The position numbers and the translations under genes are program-made. This document shows positions 53,332 to 62,282 of a stretch of DNA of 64,000 bases, piece by piece (the first letter of the stretch is position 1; the number at the start of each line of letters is the position of its first letter). The stretch is taken from positions 434,001-498,000 of the forward strand of contig NZ_BLWF01000003.1 of NCBI RefSeq assembly GCF_013167955.1, written 5' to 3'. This DNA comes from Thermanaeromonas sp. C210 (GTDB lineage: Bacteria; Bacillota; DSM-521; Neomoorellales; Neomoorellaceae). Below the pieces are notes generated by a model that saw only the letters and a program-made list of their open reading frames with translations, had not been told where the DNA came from and did no database searches.

Positions 53332-55527
53332 ATGTCCGTGGAACTGCGCCGTACTCTGGAGAACTTGTTGGACCCCCATCAGGAACCGGCCGACCGATGG
53401 GTTTACACCACCTGCGGGTACTGCGGAACCGGTTGCGGCCTCTACCTCGGGGCAAGAGGGGGCCGGGCCGTGGCCGTTAGGCCCAACCCCTCATCCCCGG
53501 TAAACCGGGGCCGCCTGTGCCTGAAGGGCACCTATGAGTGGAAAACCCTGGAACATCCCGAACGAGCCGTGGTGCCCCTCCTGAGGGAAGGCGGCCAGCT
53601 GAGGCCCGCCACCTGGGAGGAGACCCAGCAGGTCTTTGTGGCCCGGGTGCGAGATGCCCTGCAGCAGTACGGGCCGGAAGCCGTGGGTATCTACCACGGC
53701 GGCCAGCTGACTATGGAGGAATATTATGCCCTCCACAAACTAGCCAAGGGTTTCTGGGGTACTCCCAACATCGATGCCAACACCCGCCTCTGCATGGCTT
53801 CTACCGTATCCGGCTACATCCGATCCTTCGGCGTCGATGCTCCGCCGGGCTGTTATGAAGACCTCGACGTAGCCCGGGTTATTTTCATCTTCGGCGCCAA
53901 CCCGGCCGAAATGCACCCCATGCTGTGGCAGCGGATCCTGCGCAACCGCCAGCATAGAGGCGCCAAAATCGTGGTAGCGGACCCGCGACGGACGCTGCCG
54001 GCGTCCGCGGCCGACCTGCACCTTCGGCTGCGCTGCGGCACCAACATCCCCCTGCTGTACGGAATCATACATGTTTTAATAAAAGAAGACTTAATCGACA
54101 AAGCCTTCATCGCCCGGTCCACCGCCGGATTCGACGAGCTGGCGGAAGCCGCCCGTCATTATCCCCCGGAGGTAGCTGGGGAGCTGACGGGCGTCCCGGC
54201 CGTGGACATCGTAACCGCAGCCCGCCTCTTCGGCCGGGCGGACACGGCGGTTACCGTCTTCTGCCAGGGTGTAAACCAGAGCGTGCAGCCGGTGGATACC
54301 GTTACCCTCATCAACTCCCTCCACCTCCTTACCGGCAAGATCGGCCGGCCGGGGTGTGCCCCCTTCTCCCTCACCGGCCAGGCCTCCGCCCTCAGTATGC
54401 GGGAAATAGGTGGAGCCGGCTGCCTGCCGGGCCTGCGCAACCCCCGCAATCCCCGGCACCGGCAGGAAGTGGCCCGCCACTGGGGTGTGGACGAAGGGAT
54501 CTTGCCCGCGGTCACCCGCGACATTAATACCATGCTGGAACTCATTGATTCCGGCCGGCTGCAGTTCTTATGGGTCATCGGCACTAATCCCGCCGTCTCC
54601 CTGTCCCACCAGGCATACGTCCGCAAGCAGCTGGAGCGCGTCTTCTTGGTGGTCCAGGACATCTTTTATCCCATGGAAACAGCCTCCTTGGCCGATATCT
54701 TCTTCCCGGCCGCCCAGTGGGGGGAGAAAACGGGCACCATCACCAACTCCGAACGCAGGGTAAACCTGGTCCGCAAGGCGGTAAACCCTCCGGGGCAGGC
54801 CCAGGACGACCTAACCATTATATGCCAGATCGCCCGGCGGATGGGGGCGGGAGAACTATTCCCCTGGCAGCACCCGGAAGAGGCTTTCGCCGAACTGCGG
54901 GAGTTAACCAGAGGCCGGCCCAACGACATGACCGGCATTACCTATGACCTCCTCGAGGCCCGCGGCGGCATCCAGTGGCCTTGTCCCGAAGGCAGCCCCC
55001 AGGGCAGCCCGCGCCTTTATACCAATGGGGTTTTCCCCACCGCGGCCGAAGATTCCCAGGACTATGGACCTTTCAACGAAAGCCCCGGTCGCGCCCGCCT
55101 CTGGGCCGTGACCTACCGGCCGCCGGCCCCCTTGCCGGATGAGGATTATCCCTTCTGGCTCAACACCGGCAGGGTTATCGAACATTATCATACCCGCACC
55201 AAGACCAAACGCATTCCGGAGTTGAACGCCCTCGTGCCCTATGCCTTTGTGGAAATCAACCCGGAGGATGCCCGGGCTTTACGCCTCGGCGAGGGAGACT
55301 GGGTCAAAGTCGTTTCCCCCCACGGGTGGGTTAAGGTGCGCGCCCGTATTACCGATGTGGTGGCCCGGGGAGAGGTCTTTTTGCCCTTTCACTTCGGGGA
55401 TTTAGACCCGGGAGAGGAAGCTCACCCCCAGGCGGCCAACCACCTTACAAGCCGGCTGACCGATCCCTGCTCACGCCAGCCCCTCACTAAAGTAGGGGCC
55501 TGCCGCCTGGAAAAGATCCCTCTCTAA
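53332..55527 (+). CDS. Cytoplasmic molybdopterin oxidoreductase, NasC/NapA-like (Cys-ligated)
   Basis: 731 residues, no Tat signal. [4Fe-4S] ligands C28-x2-C31-x3-C35 and C63 (CGYCGTGCGL, GRLCLKG); the Mo/W ligand is Cys154 in NTRLCMASTVSGY, the pattern of assimilatory and periplasmic nitrate reductases and of some Cys-type formate dehydrogenases. The C-terminal domain has the usual beta-barrel (LNTGRVIEHYHTRTKTKRIPEL, GDWVKVVSPHGWVKVRARIT). ATG 53332 with AGGGAAGAG is preferred to 53284. No partner subunit is adjacent except the exported enzyme block downstream. Nitrate reductase is my first guess, formate dehydrogenase-like the alternative. Confidence 0.82.
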   Translation: MSVELRRTLENLLDPHQEPADRWVYTTCGYCGTGCGLYLGARGGRAVAVRPNPSSPVNRGRLCLKGTYEWKTLEHPERAVVPLLREGGQLRPATWEETQQVFVARVRDALQQYGPEAVGIYHGGQLTMEEYYALHKLAKGFWGTPNIDANTRLCMASTVSGYIRSFGVDAPPGCYEDLDVARVIFIFGANPAEMHPMLWQRILRNRQHRGAKIVVADPRRTLPASAADLHLRLRCGTNIPLLYGIIHVLIKEDLIDKAFIARSTAGFDELAEAARHYPPEVAGELTGVPAVDIVTAARLFGRADTAVTVFCQGVNQSVQPVDTVTLINSLHLLTGKIGRPGCAPFSLTGQASALSMREIGGAGCLPGLRNPRNPRHRQEVARHWGVDEGILPAVTRDINTMLELIDSGRLQFLWVIGTNPAVSLSHQAYVRKQLERVFLVVQDIFYPMETASLADIFFPAAQWGEKTGTITNSERRVNLVRKAVNPPGQAQDDLTIICQIARRMGAGELFPWQHPEEAFAELRELTRGRPNDMTGITYDLLEARGGIQWPCPEGSPQGSPRLYTNGVFPTAAEDSQDYGPFNESPGRARLWAVTYRPPAPLPDEDYPFWLNTGRVIEHYHTRTKTKRIPELNALVPYAFVEINPEDARALRLGEGDWVKVVSPHGWVKVRARITDVVARGEVFLPFHFGDLDPGEEAHPQAANHLTSRLTDPCSRQPLTKVGACRLEKIPL

Positions 55528-55583
55528 TAATCTAGAAAGGTTTCTACGATTTTCGATACCCCGGCAGGATAAATCGGCGCCCG

Positions 55584-55612
55584 GAGCCCTGGAATCCTTA
55601 GTTCCAGGGCTC
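55584..55612 (+). terminator. Inverted repeat after the NasC-like gene
   Basis: GAGCCCTGGAA, 7-base loop, TTCCAGGGCTC (11 bp perfect), tail TTGGTGTTTC. Most likely a terminator; because it ends 12 bases before the -24 element it could also be an operator. Confidence 0.65.
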
Positions 55613-55623
55613 TTGGTGTTTCA

Positions 55624-55637
55624 GGCATAAATATTGC
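55624..55637 (+). promoter_or_regulatory. Candidate sigma-54 (-24/-12) promoter of the exported molybdoenzyme operon
   Basis: AGGCATA-N4-TTGCT: GG at 55624-55625 and GC at 55636-55637 are exactly 12 bases apart, as the consensus TGGCACG-N4-TTGCW demands. Start of transcription would be near 55649, giving a leader of about 90 bases with a short hairpin (AAGACT/AGTCTT) before the ribosome site. A gene for a sigma-54 activator lies two genes upstream. Confidence 0.6.
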
Positions 55638-55739
55638 TAGTACTTGCACAAGGGACCGGTCGCCGACGCGTGCAACAAAGGGTAAACACCACCCCGGGGA
55701 GGCACTAAGACTTTATCAGTCTTCGGCGGAGGTGAATTT

Positions 55740-58295
55740 ATGGAAAGAGGGAAGTTTAAGCTCAACCGGAGGCAGTTCTTAAAGGCTTCGGCCGCCGCGG
55801 CGGCCCTCGTAGGATCTACAGGTCAATACTTTATACCCCAGGTGCGGGGGGAGAATGGGGGGCAAAGGACCGTTAAATACGTGCGTTCCGTATGCTCCCC
55901 CAACTGCACCGCTTCCTGCGGGATTAAGGCCATGGTGGTGGATGGCCAGATAAAGGCCCTGTTTCCCACCGATGACTATCCCGAACCCGAATATGGCCCC
56001 CGCGGCTGCTTGAGGGGCCTCAGCTACATCAATATGATCTACGGTCCGGAACGCCTGAAAAAACCCTTGATCAGGACGGGCGAGCGGGGCAAGGGAGAGT
56101 TCAAAGAAGTCACCTGGGAGGAAGCCCTGGACTTCGCCGCGGGCCGTCTCAAAGAGATTGCGGCCAAGTACGGTCCCGAATCCGTCTGCTTCAGCTTCCA
56201 GGTGGGGGGCACCGGCCACGTCCAAAAGGGAGCCTGGATCGCCCTCTCCACCCTGGCCGGCTGGAATCTCATCCACCCCTACGACAAAAACGGGGACCTG
56301 CCCATGTTCTGGCCCCAAACCTTCGGCGTGCAGTCGGAGGAACTCGAACCCCTGGAGTGGCTTAACTCAAGGTATATAGCCGTCTTCGGGTCCAACCTCA
56401 TGGTTACCCGCCTTATGGATTCCGATCTATTAATCGAAGCCCGCAACAGGGGCGCCAAGCTGGTCGTTTTCGACCCCAATTATTCTCCCACGGCGGCCAA
56501 GGCCGACGAATGGATCCAGTTGAAGGCCAGCAGCGACGCTGCCCTGGCCCTCGGCATGGCCCGGGTGCTCCAAGAGGAGAAGCTGTATGACGAAGCCTTC
56601 ATCAAGACCTTCACCGACCTGCCCCTCCTGGTACGCCTGGATAACATGAACCGCCTCCGGGCCGCCGAGGTCAGGGGACTGGACAGACCGGCGGACGTCC
56701 CCGCCTACCGGGAGGCCTTCGTAGCCTACAACGGACGGCCGTTGGTAGTACATCCCGAAAAAATGGAAATGCCTCCCGATGTCCTCCTGGAGGGGGAAAT
56801 CGAAGTGGAATTGAAGAGCGGGGAAAGGGTGAAGGCCAAGCCGGTCTTCCAGCTGCTAAAGGAACACCTGCAAGCTTACACCCCGGACTATGTGGAACAA
56901 GAAACCGGCGTTAACGGCGACACCGTCGTCCGCCTGGCCCGGGAAATGGCCACCACGCGGCCCCTGCACGTGATCTATGGAGCCAGCAACTACCAGTGGT
57001 ACCACGGGGACTTAAAGGGCAGGGCCCTGGCTCTCTTGCCCGTACTCACCGGCAACATCGGCCGTCCCGGCGCAGGGATTTCCACCTACGCTGGCCAGTA
57101 CAAGATCCGCTTTGACGTCAAGGCCTGGTGGTTCCCCCGGCCGCCCCGGTGGCTCCCCTGGCTTTACATCCTCCACGGCCCCACGCCCGGCATGAAGGCG
57201 CCGTGGCCGTCCCAGGGCGTCAAGGCCCTCATCTTCGGCTGGGGAAATCCCTTCGACCAGCACAACATGGCCGGCCGCCTGCGCCAGATGGCCGAGAAGG
57301 GCGAACTGGAGTTTATCATGGGGATGGACAACCAGATGACCACCAGCTGTCTATACAGCGACGTGGTCCTGCCGGTGGCTAGCTGGTATGAAAAGGTCGA
57401 GCTCACCACCACCCCCCTCCATCCCTATATGCAGCTCCAGCAGCCGGCCATTGCGCCCCTCTACGAGTCCAGGTCGGAGCTCTGGATCGCCCGGGAGATA
57501 GCCCGGAGGCTCAATCCCGAATTCGAAAAGCACTTCTTCCCCGGCTTGGACGAAAACGCCGCAGCCGAAAAGGCCATTGAGCTGCTCCTGGAAACGGGCG
57601 GTCCGCCGGTGGCCGGCATAACCCTGGAACAACTGAAGCAGGGTCCCGTCCGCCTTAAATCCGAAGTCCCGGGGGACCGGCAGATACCTTTCTATGAACA
57701 GGTCCACTTTAAGAGGCCTTTCCCGCCCCGGAGCCGTCCAGCGGCCCTGGAAGCCACGGCCCAGTTTGTTAAAAGCGGCAGGATAGAGTTTTACAAAGAA
57801 GAGGACACCTTTAAAACCCTGGGCGAAACCCTGCCGGTTCACAAACCGCCCTTTGAAGAGAGCGAGTACGCCCTGAATCCGGCGGTTAAGGATAAATACA
57901 CCTTTGTTTTCCTTACCCGCAACTCCCTCTACCGCGTTCACGCCAATTTTTCCAACAACGTGTGGCTGAACGAACTCCAGGACAACCGGCCCAAGATCTT
58001 CCTGAACCCCGAAGACGCCGCGGCCAAGGGGATCGAACAAGGGGATCTCGTGGAAGCCTACAACGACCGGGGCAGGGTGAGAGGATACGCCGTTCTGGAC
58101 CCCGGTATGGCCCGCAATATAGTAATCTTCGAGCAGGGCTGGTGGAGCCGTTATCTGGCCGGGGACTCCTATAACTCCCTGACCTATCCCTTCATTAAGC
58201 CCACCCACGAGGTCTACTTCGTACCGGGAATCTGGGCCCCCAACACCGCCTGGAACGAAGCCCTTTGCGATGTCCGAAAGGTGGGTGAATCCTAA
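55740..58295 (+). CDS. Tat-exported type II molybdoenzyme catalytic subunit (NarG-like, Asp-ligated)
   Basis: 851 residues. A twin-arginine signal (NRRQFLKASAAAAAL, R10-R11) directs it outside the membrane. The FS0 cluster ligands are C52-x3-C56-x3-C60 and C90. The segment NGDLPMFWPQTFGVQ aligns with NarG CDLPPASPxTWGEQ, which makes Asp186 the Mo ligand, the mark of the type II DMSO reductase family (nitrate, selenate, chlorate reductases, DMS and ethylbenzene dehydrogenases). Downstream FGSNLMVTRLMDSD and PNYSPTAAKADEW also match NarG. It is shorter than NarG. The substrate is unknown; an oxyanion or sulfur compound is plausible. ATG 55740 after GGCGGAGGT. Confidence 0.85.
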   Translation: MERGKFKLNRRQFLKASAAAAALVGSTGQYFIPQVRGENGGQRTVKYVRSVCSPNCTASCGIKAMVVDGQIKALFPTDDYPEPEYGPRGCLRGLSYINMIYGPERLKKPLIRTGERGKGEFKEVTWEEALDFAAGRLKEIAAKYGPESVCFSFQVGGTGHVQKGAWIALSTLAGWNLIHPYDKNGDLPMFWPQTFGVQSEELEPLEWLNSRYIAVFGSNLMVTRLMDSDLLIEARNRGAKLVVFDPNYSPTAAKADEWIQLKASSDAALALGMARVLQEEKLYDEAFIKTFTDLPLLVRLDNMNRLRAAEVRGLDRPADVPAYREAFVAYNGRPLVVHPEKMEMPPDVLLEGEIEVELKSGERVKAKPVFQLLKEHLQAYTPDYVEQETGVNGDTVVRLAREMATTRPLHVIYGASNYQWYHGDLKGRALALLPVLTGNIGRPGAGISTYAGQYKIRFDVKAWWFPRPPRWLPWLYILHGPTPGMKAPWPSQGVKALIFGWGNPFDQHNMAGRLRQMAEKGELEFIMGMDNQMTTSCLYSDVVLPVASWYEKVELTTTPLHPYMQLQQPAIAPLYESRSELWIAREIARRLNPEFEKHFFPGLDENAAAEKAIELLLETGGPPVAGITLEQLKQGPVRLKSEVPGDRQIPFYEQVHFKRPFPPRSRPAALEATAQFVKSGRIEFYKEEDTFKTLGETLPVHKPPFEESEYALNPAVKDKYTFVFLTRNSLYRVHANFSNNVWLNELQDNRPKIFLNPEDAAAKGIEQGDLVEAYNDRGRVRGYAVLDPGMARNIVIFEQGWWSRYLAGDSYNSLTYPFIKPTHEVYFVPGIWAPNTAWNEALCDVRKVGES

Positions 58296-58981
58296 TGAAA
58301 CTGGGAATGGTGGTGGACCTCGACCGCTGCATCGGCTGCCGTACCTGTATGGTGGTCTGCAAAGAACATAATGCCCAGCCGCCGGGCACCTGGTGGAACC
58401 GGGTCTTCACCCCCGGCAGTCCCGAGCACCAGGTTGCGGCCGGGAAAAACGGGCGAATTCAGATGTACTTCTTGCCCGTCTCCTGCCAGCACTGCGAAAA
58501 CCCTCCCTGCGAAAAGGTGTGCCCGGTAGGGGCCACCTACACCGACGAGCGGGGACTGGTACTCGTAGACTATCGGCGTTGTATAGGCTGCCGGTACTGT
58601 ATGGCCGCCTGCCCCTACGGTGTCCGGCAGTTTAACTGGGAAGACCCCCGAGAAGCGAAGACCAGGGCAGGATACAGTCCCGGCTACAGTTACGGCTACC
58701 CCTTTGACCACTACGACAAAACCGGACGCCTGGTTTACACCCCCGACCGCCCCAGGGGCATCACAGAAAAATGTACCTTTTGTATCCAGTACGTGGATCA
58801 GGGGGAGAACCCCATCTGCGTCCAGGCCTGCCCGGCAAGGGCCCGTACCTTCGGAGACCTGGAGGACCCCAACTCGGAAATAAGCCGCCTGGTAAGGGAG
58901 CGACCCGCGTTGCGGCTCCGGGAAGAACTGGGCACTTCGCCCAAGGTCTACTACCTGCTGCCCGCCGGGTCGCGGCAATAG
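58295..58981 (+). CDS. Four-cluster ferredoxin subunit (DmsB/NrfC/NarH-like)
   Basis: 228 residues with sixteen cysteines in four motifs: CIGCRTCMVVCKEHN, CQHCENPPCEKVCPVG, CIGCRYCMAACPYG and CTFCIQ...CVQACPARA. All ligands are cysteine, so four [4Fe-4S] clusters are expected, unlike NarH, which has a [3Fe-4S]. It passes electrons between the NrfD anchor and the catalytic subunit and is probably carried out with it by the Tat system. Its ATG shares a base with the upstream stop. Confidence 0.92.
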   Translation: MKLGMVVDLDRCIGCRTCMVVCKEHNAQPPGTWWNRVFTPGSPEHQVAAGKNGRIQMYFLPVSCQHCENPPCEKVCPVGATYTDERGLVLVDYRRCIGCRYCMAACPYGVRQFNWEDPREAKTRAGYSPGYSYGYPFDHYDKTGRLVYTPDRPRGITEKCTFCIQYVDQGENPICVQACPARARTFGDLEDPNSEISRLVRERPALRLREELGTSPKVYYLLPAGSRQ

Positions 58982-58993
58982 GAGGGGAGAAAT

Positions 58994-60250
58994 ATGAGAA
59001 GGGAAAACAGCGTCCTTATCGCGGCCATCTTCCTTTTGGTAGTTAGCCTGGGAGCCTGGGGTTATCAGCTTGCCCGGGGGTTAATCGTTACCCATATGCG
59101 CAATCCCTTTAGCTGGGGCCTCTATATAGCCACCTTTGCCTTCTTCGTAGGCATTGCCGCCGGCGGCATGATCATTTCCTCCTCGGTCTACCTCTTCAAT
59201 GTCCGGCACCTAAAGCCCTTTTGCCGCATATCCTCTTTATGCGCCTTTGCCAGTATTCTGGCCGCCGGAGCCATCATCCTCCCCGACCTGGGACGGGTGG
59301 AGCGGATCTATAACCTGCTCCTGCACCCCAACTTCCGCTCTCCGTTGATATGGGACTTAATAGTAGTCGGCACTTATTTACTGCTGACCTTCCTGAGCAT
59401 CTATTTCCAGCTCCTGCCCGATTGGAAAAAAGAAGGACACGGCCTTCTAGTCGCCTGGACCCAGAGGTTATCCCTTGATCAAGTAGAAGAGATTTCCCGG
59501 AAATGGTCTCGGAGGATATCCCTGGTGGGTCTTCCGGTGGCCGTCCTCATTCATACGGTGACCGCCTGGATTTTTGCCACCCAGGCCTCCCGCAACTGGT
59601 GGAACTCGGCCCTGCTGGCGCCGGATTTCATAGCCAAGGCCGTGGCCTCGGGAACAGGCCTGGTGCTGGTGGTTTCCCTCCTGGTGGTAGGGAGGGAGGG
59701 CTTCGACCGGCACCGGGCAGCCTTTCACAGCCTGGCCCACATCACGGCCGGCGCCCTGATGGTCCATTTCTTCTTTACGGCCAACGAACTGCTGGTGCGC
59801 TGGTGGTGGGGTTCACCCGAGGAGCTAAGTCCCCTTCACCTCCTTTTCGGCCGGTACGGGTGGCTGTATTTCCTGGAACTGGCCCTTCCGGCCTTCACCA
59901 TGGTATATTTCCTCACGGCCCGCGGGAAGGCAACCCGGACCTCCCTTCTCCTGGGGAGCCTCGTGGTCTTCCCCGGCATCTTAGCCAACCGCCTTCTGTT
60001 AATGCCCGCCGCCTACAACCTCTTCCCCCTGCACCTATCCCTGCCGGGAGTGGAGGTGGAAGGGTGGAACTACCCCATCGCCCTGGGAGAATTCAGGCCG
60101 GACGGGACCATATTTGTCGACTTCTGGTCGTACGTCCCTTCTGCCGTGGAAGTGGCCGTTACCCTTTTACCCTTCGGCCTGGTCCTGCTGACCATCTCCC
60201 TCATGCTGCGGTGGGGCAACTTCTGGCCCGAAGGCAAAGCCTCAACCTAA
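58994..60250 (+). CDS. NrfD/PsrC-type membrane quinone-interacting subunit
   Basis: 418 residues with about ten hydrophobic helices. NrfD-family features: YIATFAFFVGIAAGGMIISS near the N-terminus, GRVERIYNLLLHPNFRSPLIWD and later FTANELLVRW. There are no haem-ligand His pairs of NarI type. It anchors the outward-facing molybdoenzyme and exchanges electrons with menaquinone, whose biosynthesis genes occur at 11.9-14.9 kb. ATG 58994 follows AGGAGGGGAG. Terminator hairpins follow. Confidence 0.92.
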   Translation: MRRENSVLIAAIFLLVVSLGAWGYQLARGLIVTHMRNPFSWGLYIATFAFFVGIAAGGMIISSSVYLFNVRHLKPFCRISSLCAFASILAAGAIILPDLGRVERIYNLLLHPNFRSPLIWDLIVVGTYLLLTFLSIYFQLLPDWKKEGHGLLVAWTQRLSLDQVEEISRKWSRRISLVGLPVAVLIHTVTAWIFATQASRNWWNSALLAPDFIAKAVASGTGLVLVVSLLVVGREGFDRHRAAFHSLAHITAGALMVHFFFTANELLVRWWWGSPEELSPLHLLFGRYGWLYFLELALPAFTMVYFLTARGKATRTSLLLGSLVVFPGILANRLLLMPAAYNLFPLHLSLPGVEVEGWNYPIALGEFRPDGTIFVDFWSYVPSAVEVAVTLLPFGLVLLTISLMLRWGNFWPEGKAST

Positions 60251-60272
60251 CCGCCTGTCGACCTTAAGCTCC

Positions 60273-60309
60273 GGCCGGGCTGCGCCTTCTTCGGGCCGCC
60301 CGGCCTTTT
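60273..60309 (+). terminator. Terminator of the exported molybdoenzyme operon
   Basis: GGCCGGGC, 17-base loop, GCCCGGCC, TTTTG. Confidence 0.8.
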
Positions 60310-60379
60310 GTAAGAATGCGAATTCGCCGCCCACCAGATCCGCTAATAAGCTTTTCTTCCAATTTGCTTTTGTTCTAGG

Positions 60380-60398
60380 GGGGGTAAAACCCCCTTTT
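60380..60398 (+). terminator. Second terminator-like hairpin before hflX
   Basis: GGGGG, loop TAAAA, CCCCC, TTTT. Downstream TATAAT at 60465-60470 is the likely -10 of hflX; no good -35 is visible. Confidence 0.6.
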
Positions 60399-60518
60399 GT
60401 CGTTTATAAAACAACAATACGGGGGTCCTGGAAGGAAACGCCCAAGATTTGTCTAACCTGCATTTATAATATAGATGTACCGATTCTTTTTGGACCTAAA
60501 CCCCGAGGAGGAGCCGGC

Positions 60519-61760
60519 GTGAAAAGGGGCATTCTTTGCTACCTGGCCCAGGAAGAAAAGGATGAGGAGATTTCTTACAACCTGGCGGAGCTGACGGAAC
60601 TTGCCCGAAACATAGATATAGAAATTAGAGGCTGTTTGCTTCAACACCGACGCCCGGACCCCAATTACCTTTTGGGAGAGGGCAAAGTTCAGGAACTGAA
60701 GGAAAGGGTGGAAGAAGAAAACATAGAAGCTGTCATTTTCAACCTGGAACTTTCTCCCCGCCAGATCTTAAGGCTTGAAGAGAAGCTAGACAAAGCAGAG
60801 ATATGGGACCGTACCCAGGTAATCCTGGAAATCTTCCGCCGGCGGGCCCATTCCCGGGAGGGGAAGATCCAAGTAGAGCTTGCCCGCCTTACTTATCTTT
60901 ATCCACGTATGCTGGGCCTGGGAGAAGTCCTTTCCCGCCTGGGAGGAGGCATCGGAACCCGGGGCCCCGGAGAAACTAAACTTGAAGTGCTCCGCCGTTC
61001 CGTCCGCCGGCGTATATATCACCTAAGCCGGGAACTGGAAGAAATACGCCGCAACCGCGAGGCCTTGCGCCGGCGCCGGGTTAAAAACGCCGTCCCCGTA
61101 GTGGCTCTAGTAGGTTATACCAATGCGGGGAAGTCCACCCTCCTCAACGCCCTCTCTTTAAGCGGAAATAAGGTCCTGGCCGAAGACCGCCTCTTCGCCA
61201 CCCTCGACCCCGTTAGCAGGCGCATCCGGCTACCTTCCGGACGCCAGGTATTACTTACCGATACCGTTGGTTTCATCCAGCACATGCCGGCCAGGCTAAA
61301 AGAAGCTTTTAAAGCCACCTTAGAAGAACTAGCCTCTGCCGATCTCCTGCTCCATGTTATTGATCTGACCAGCCCTTACATGGAACGCCAGGTGGCGGCG
61401 GTAGAGGGCATATTACAGGAACTGGACCTGGCCCATCGTCCCCTCCTTAAAGTTTACAACAAAGCAGATAAGTTCACGGGTATGCTCCCCCTGGATGGCC
61501 TGGCCATCTCGGCCCTCCACGGCACCAACCTTCCGGTCCTTTTGAGGCGCCTGGAAGAAGAACTCTTCCCTCTAAAGGAAGCCACCCTCTGGGTACCCTT
61601 TACCCACCTCGCGGAACTGGCCAGGGCCAGGGATAGGGTAGAAGTGGTGAAGGAAAGATATATGCCCCAAGGAGTAGAGGTCCTCTTGCGGGGCCGCCCG
61701 CAAGACCTAGAAGTTTTACAGGCCCGTGTTAAGGGTGAGGGAGAAAAACGCAATAGCTAA
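60519..61760 (+). CDS. hflX: GTPase HflX
   Basis: 413 residues. N-terminal HflX domain with the nucleotide-binding glycine motif GGGIGTRGPGETKLE, a coiled coil, then a G domain (G1 GYTNAGKSTLLNAL, G3 DTVGFIQHMP, G4 VYNKAD). HflX rescues and splits stalled or heat-stressed ribosomes. GTG 60519 follows GAGGAGGAG. Confidence 0.95.
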   Translation: MKRGILCYLAQEEKDEEISYNLAELTELARNIDIEIRGCLLQHRRPDPNYLLGEGKVQELKERVEEENIEAVIFNLELSPRQILRLEEKLDKAEIWDRTQVILEIFRRRAHSREGKIQVELARLTYLYPRMLGLGEVLSRLGGGIGTRGPGETKLEVLRRSVRRRIYHLSRELEEIRRNREALRRRRVKNAVPVVALVGYTNAGKSTLLNALSLSGNKVLAEDRLFATLDPVSRRIRLPSGRQVLLTDTVGFIQHMPARLKEAFKATLEELASADLLLHVIDLTSPYMERQVAAVEGILQELDLAHRPLLKVYNKADKFTGMLPLDGLAISALHGTNLPVLLRRLEEELFPLKEATLWVPFTHLAELARARDRVEVVKERYMPQGVEVLLRGRPQDLEVLQARVKGEGEKRNS

Positions 61761-62059
61761 GAAATGCCGCCCTTTAGCGACCGCATCAAAGTCGGGCGCA
61801 GGAGGTTCGAAGTGGGTTCGATAACCGCAAACACAACACCTTTCGGCGGAACTGAAAATAAACTGGCGGAGGTTCGAGTTATCCGCACTTTTTGCGGGGA
61901 AGGCCTGCCTTGGCTCGAAAGTGGGGGCGCGCTAGGAGGAGGTTTAATTGAGAGCCTCTCCGGTGTATGATATATTGGTCGTGAACCTTTCTAAGCACGT
62001 GGCGGAGAAAGCCACTGGGCGCTTGCAGGTAGTATAACCCGGAAGGGAGGGGCCACAGG
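61761..62059 (+). other. Intergenic region with hicB promoter
   Basis: No credible gene. TTGAGA (61946-61951), 17 bases, TATATT (61969-61974) is a plausible promoter for hicB-hicA. GGTTCGA recurs at 61804, 61814 region and 61871, and CCGCA/TGCGG (61882-61896) forms a small hairpin; I assign no function. Confidence 0.45.
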
Positions 62060-62266
62060 ATGAAACTACCCGTAATCTTAACCAAGGGCGAGGACGGCTT
62101 TATCATAGCCGAATGCCCGGTACTGCCTGGGTGTTTATCCCAGGGGAAGACGCGAGAAGAGGCCCTGGCAAACATTCGGGAGGCGATTGAGCTGTATCTT
62201 GAAACCGGAGAGGCACCACAGCTTCCCCCAGCCTTTGAGGTTGCCGAAGTGGAGGTCGCTATATAA
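62060..62266 (+). CDS. hicB: HicB-family antitoxin
   Basis: 68 residues, the short HicB form without a DNA-binding tail: IAECPVLPGCLSQGKTREEALANIREAIELYLE is the family core with its partial RNase H-like fold. It comes before hicA, the less common order. ATG 62060 follows GGAAGGGAGG. Confidence 0.88.
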   Translation: MKLPVILTKGEDGFIIAECPVLPGCLSQGKTREEALANIREAIELYLETGEAPQLPPAFEVAEVEVAI

Positions 62267-62282
62267 GGCCTAAGCTCCCGGT

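Noticed and set aside
53332-58295. Possible selenocysteine (TGA) in the molybdoenzymes.
   Set aside because: Both frames are continuous; the ligands are Cys154 and Asp186, and no in-frame TGA is used.
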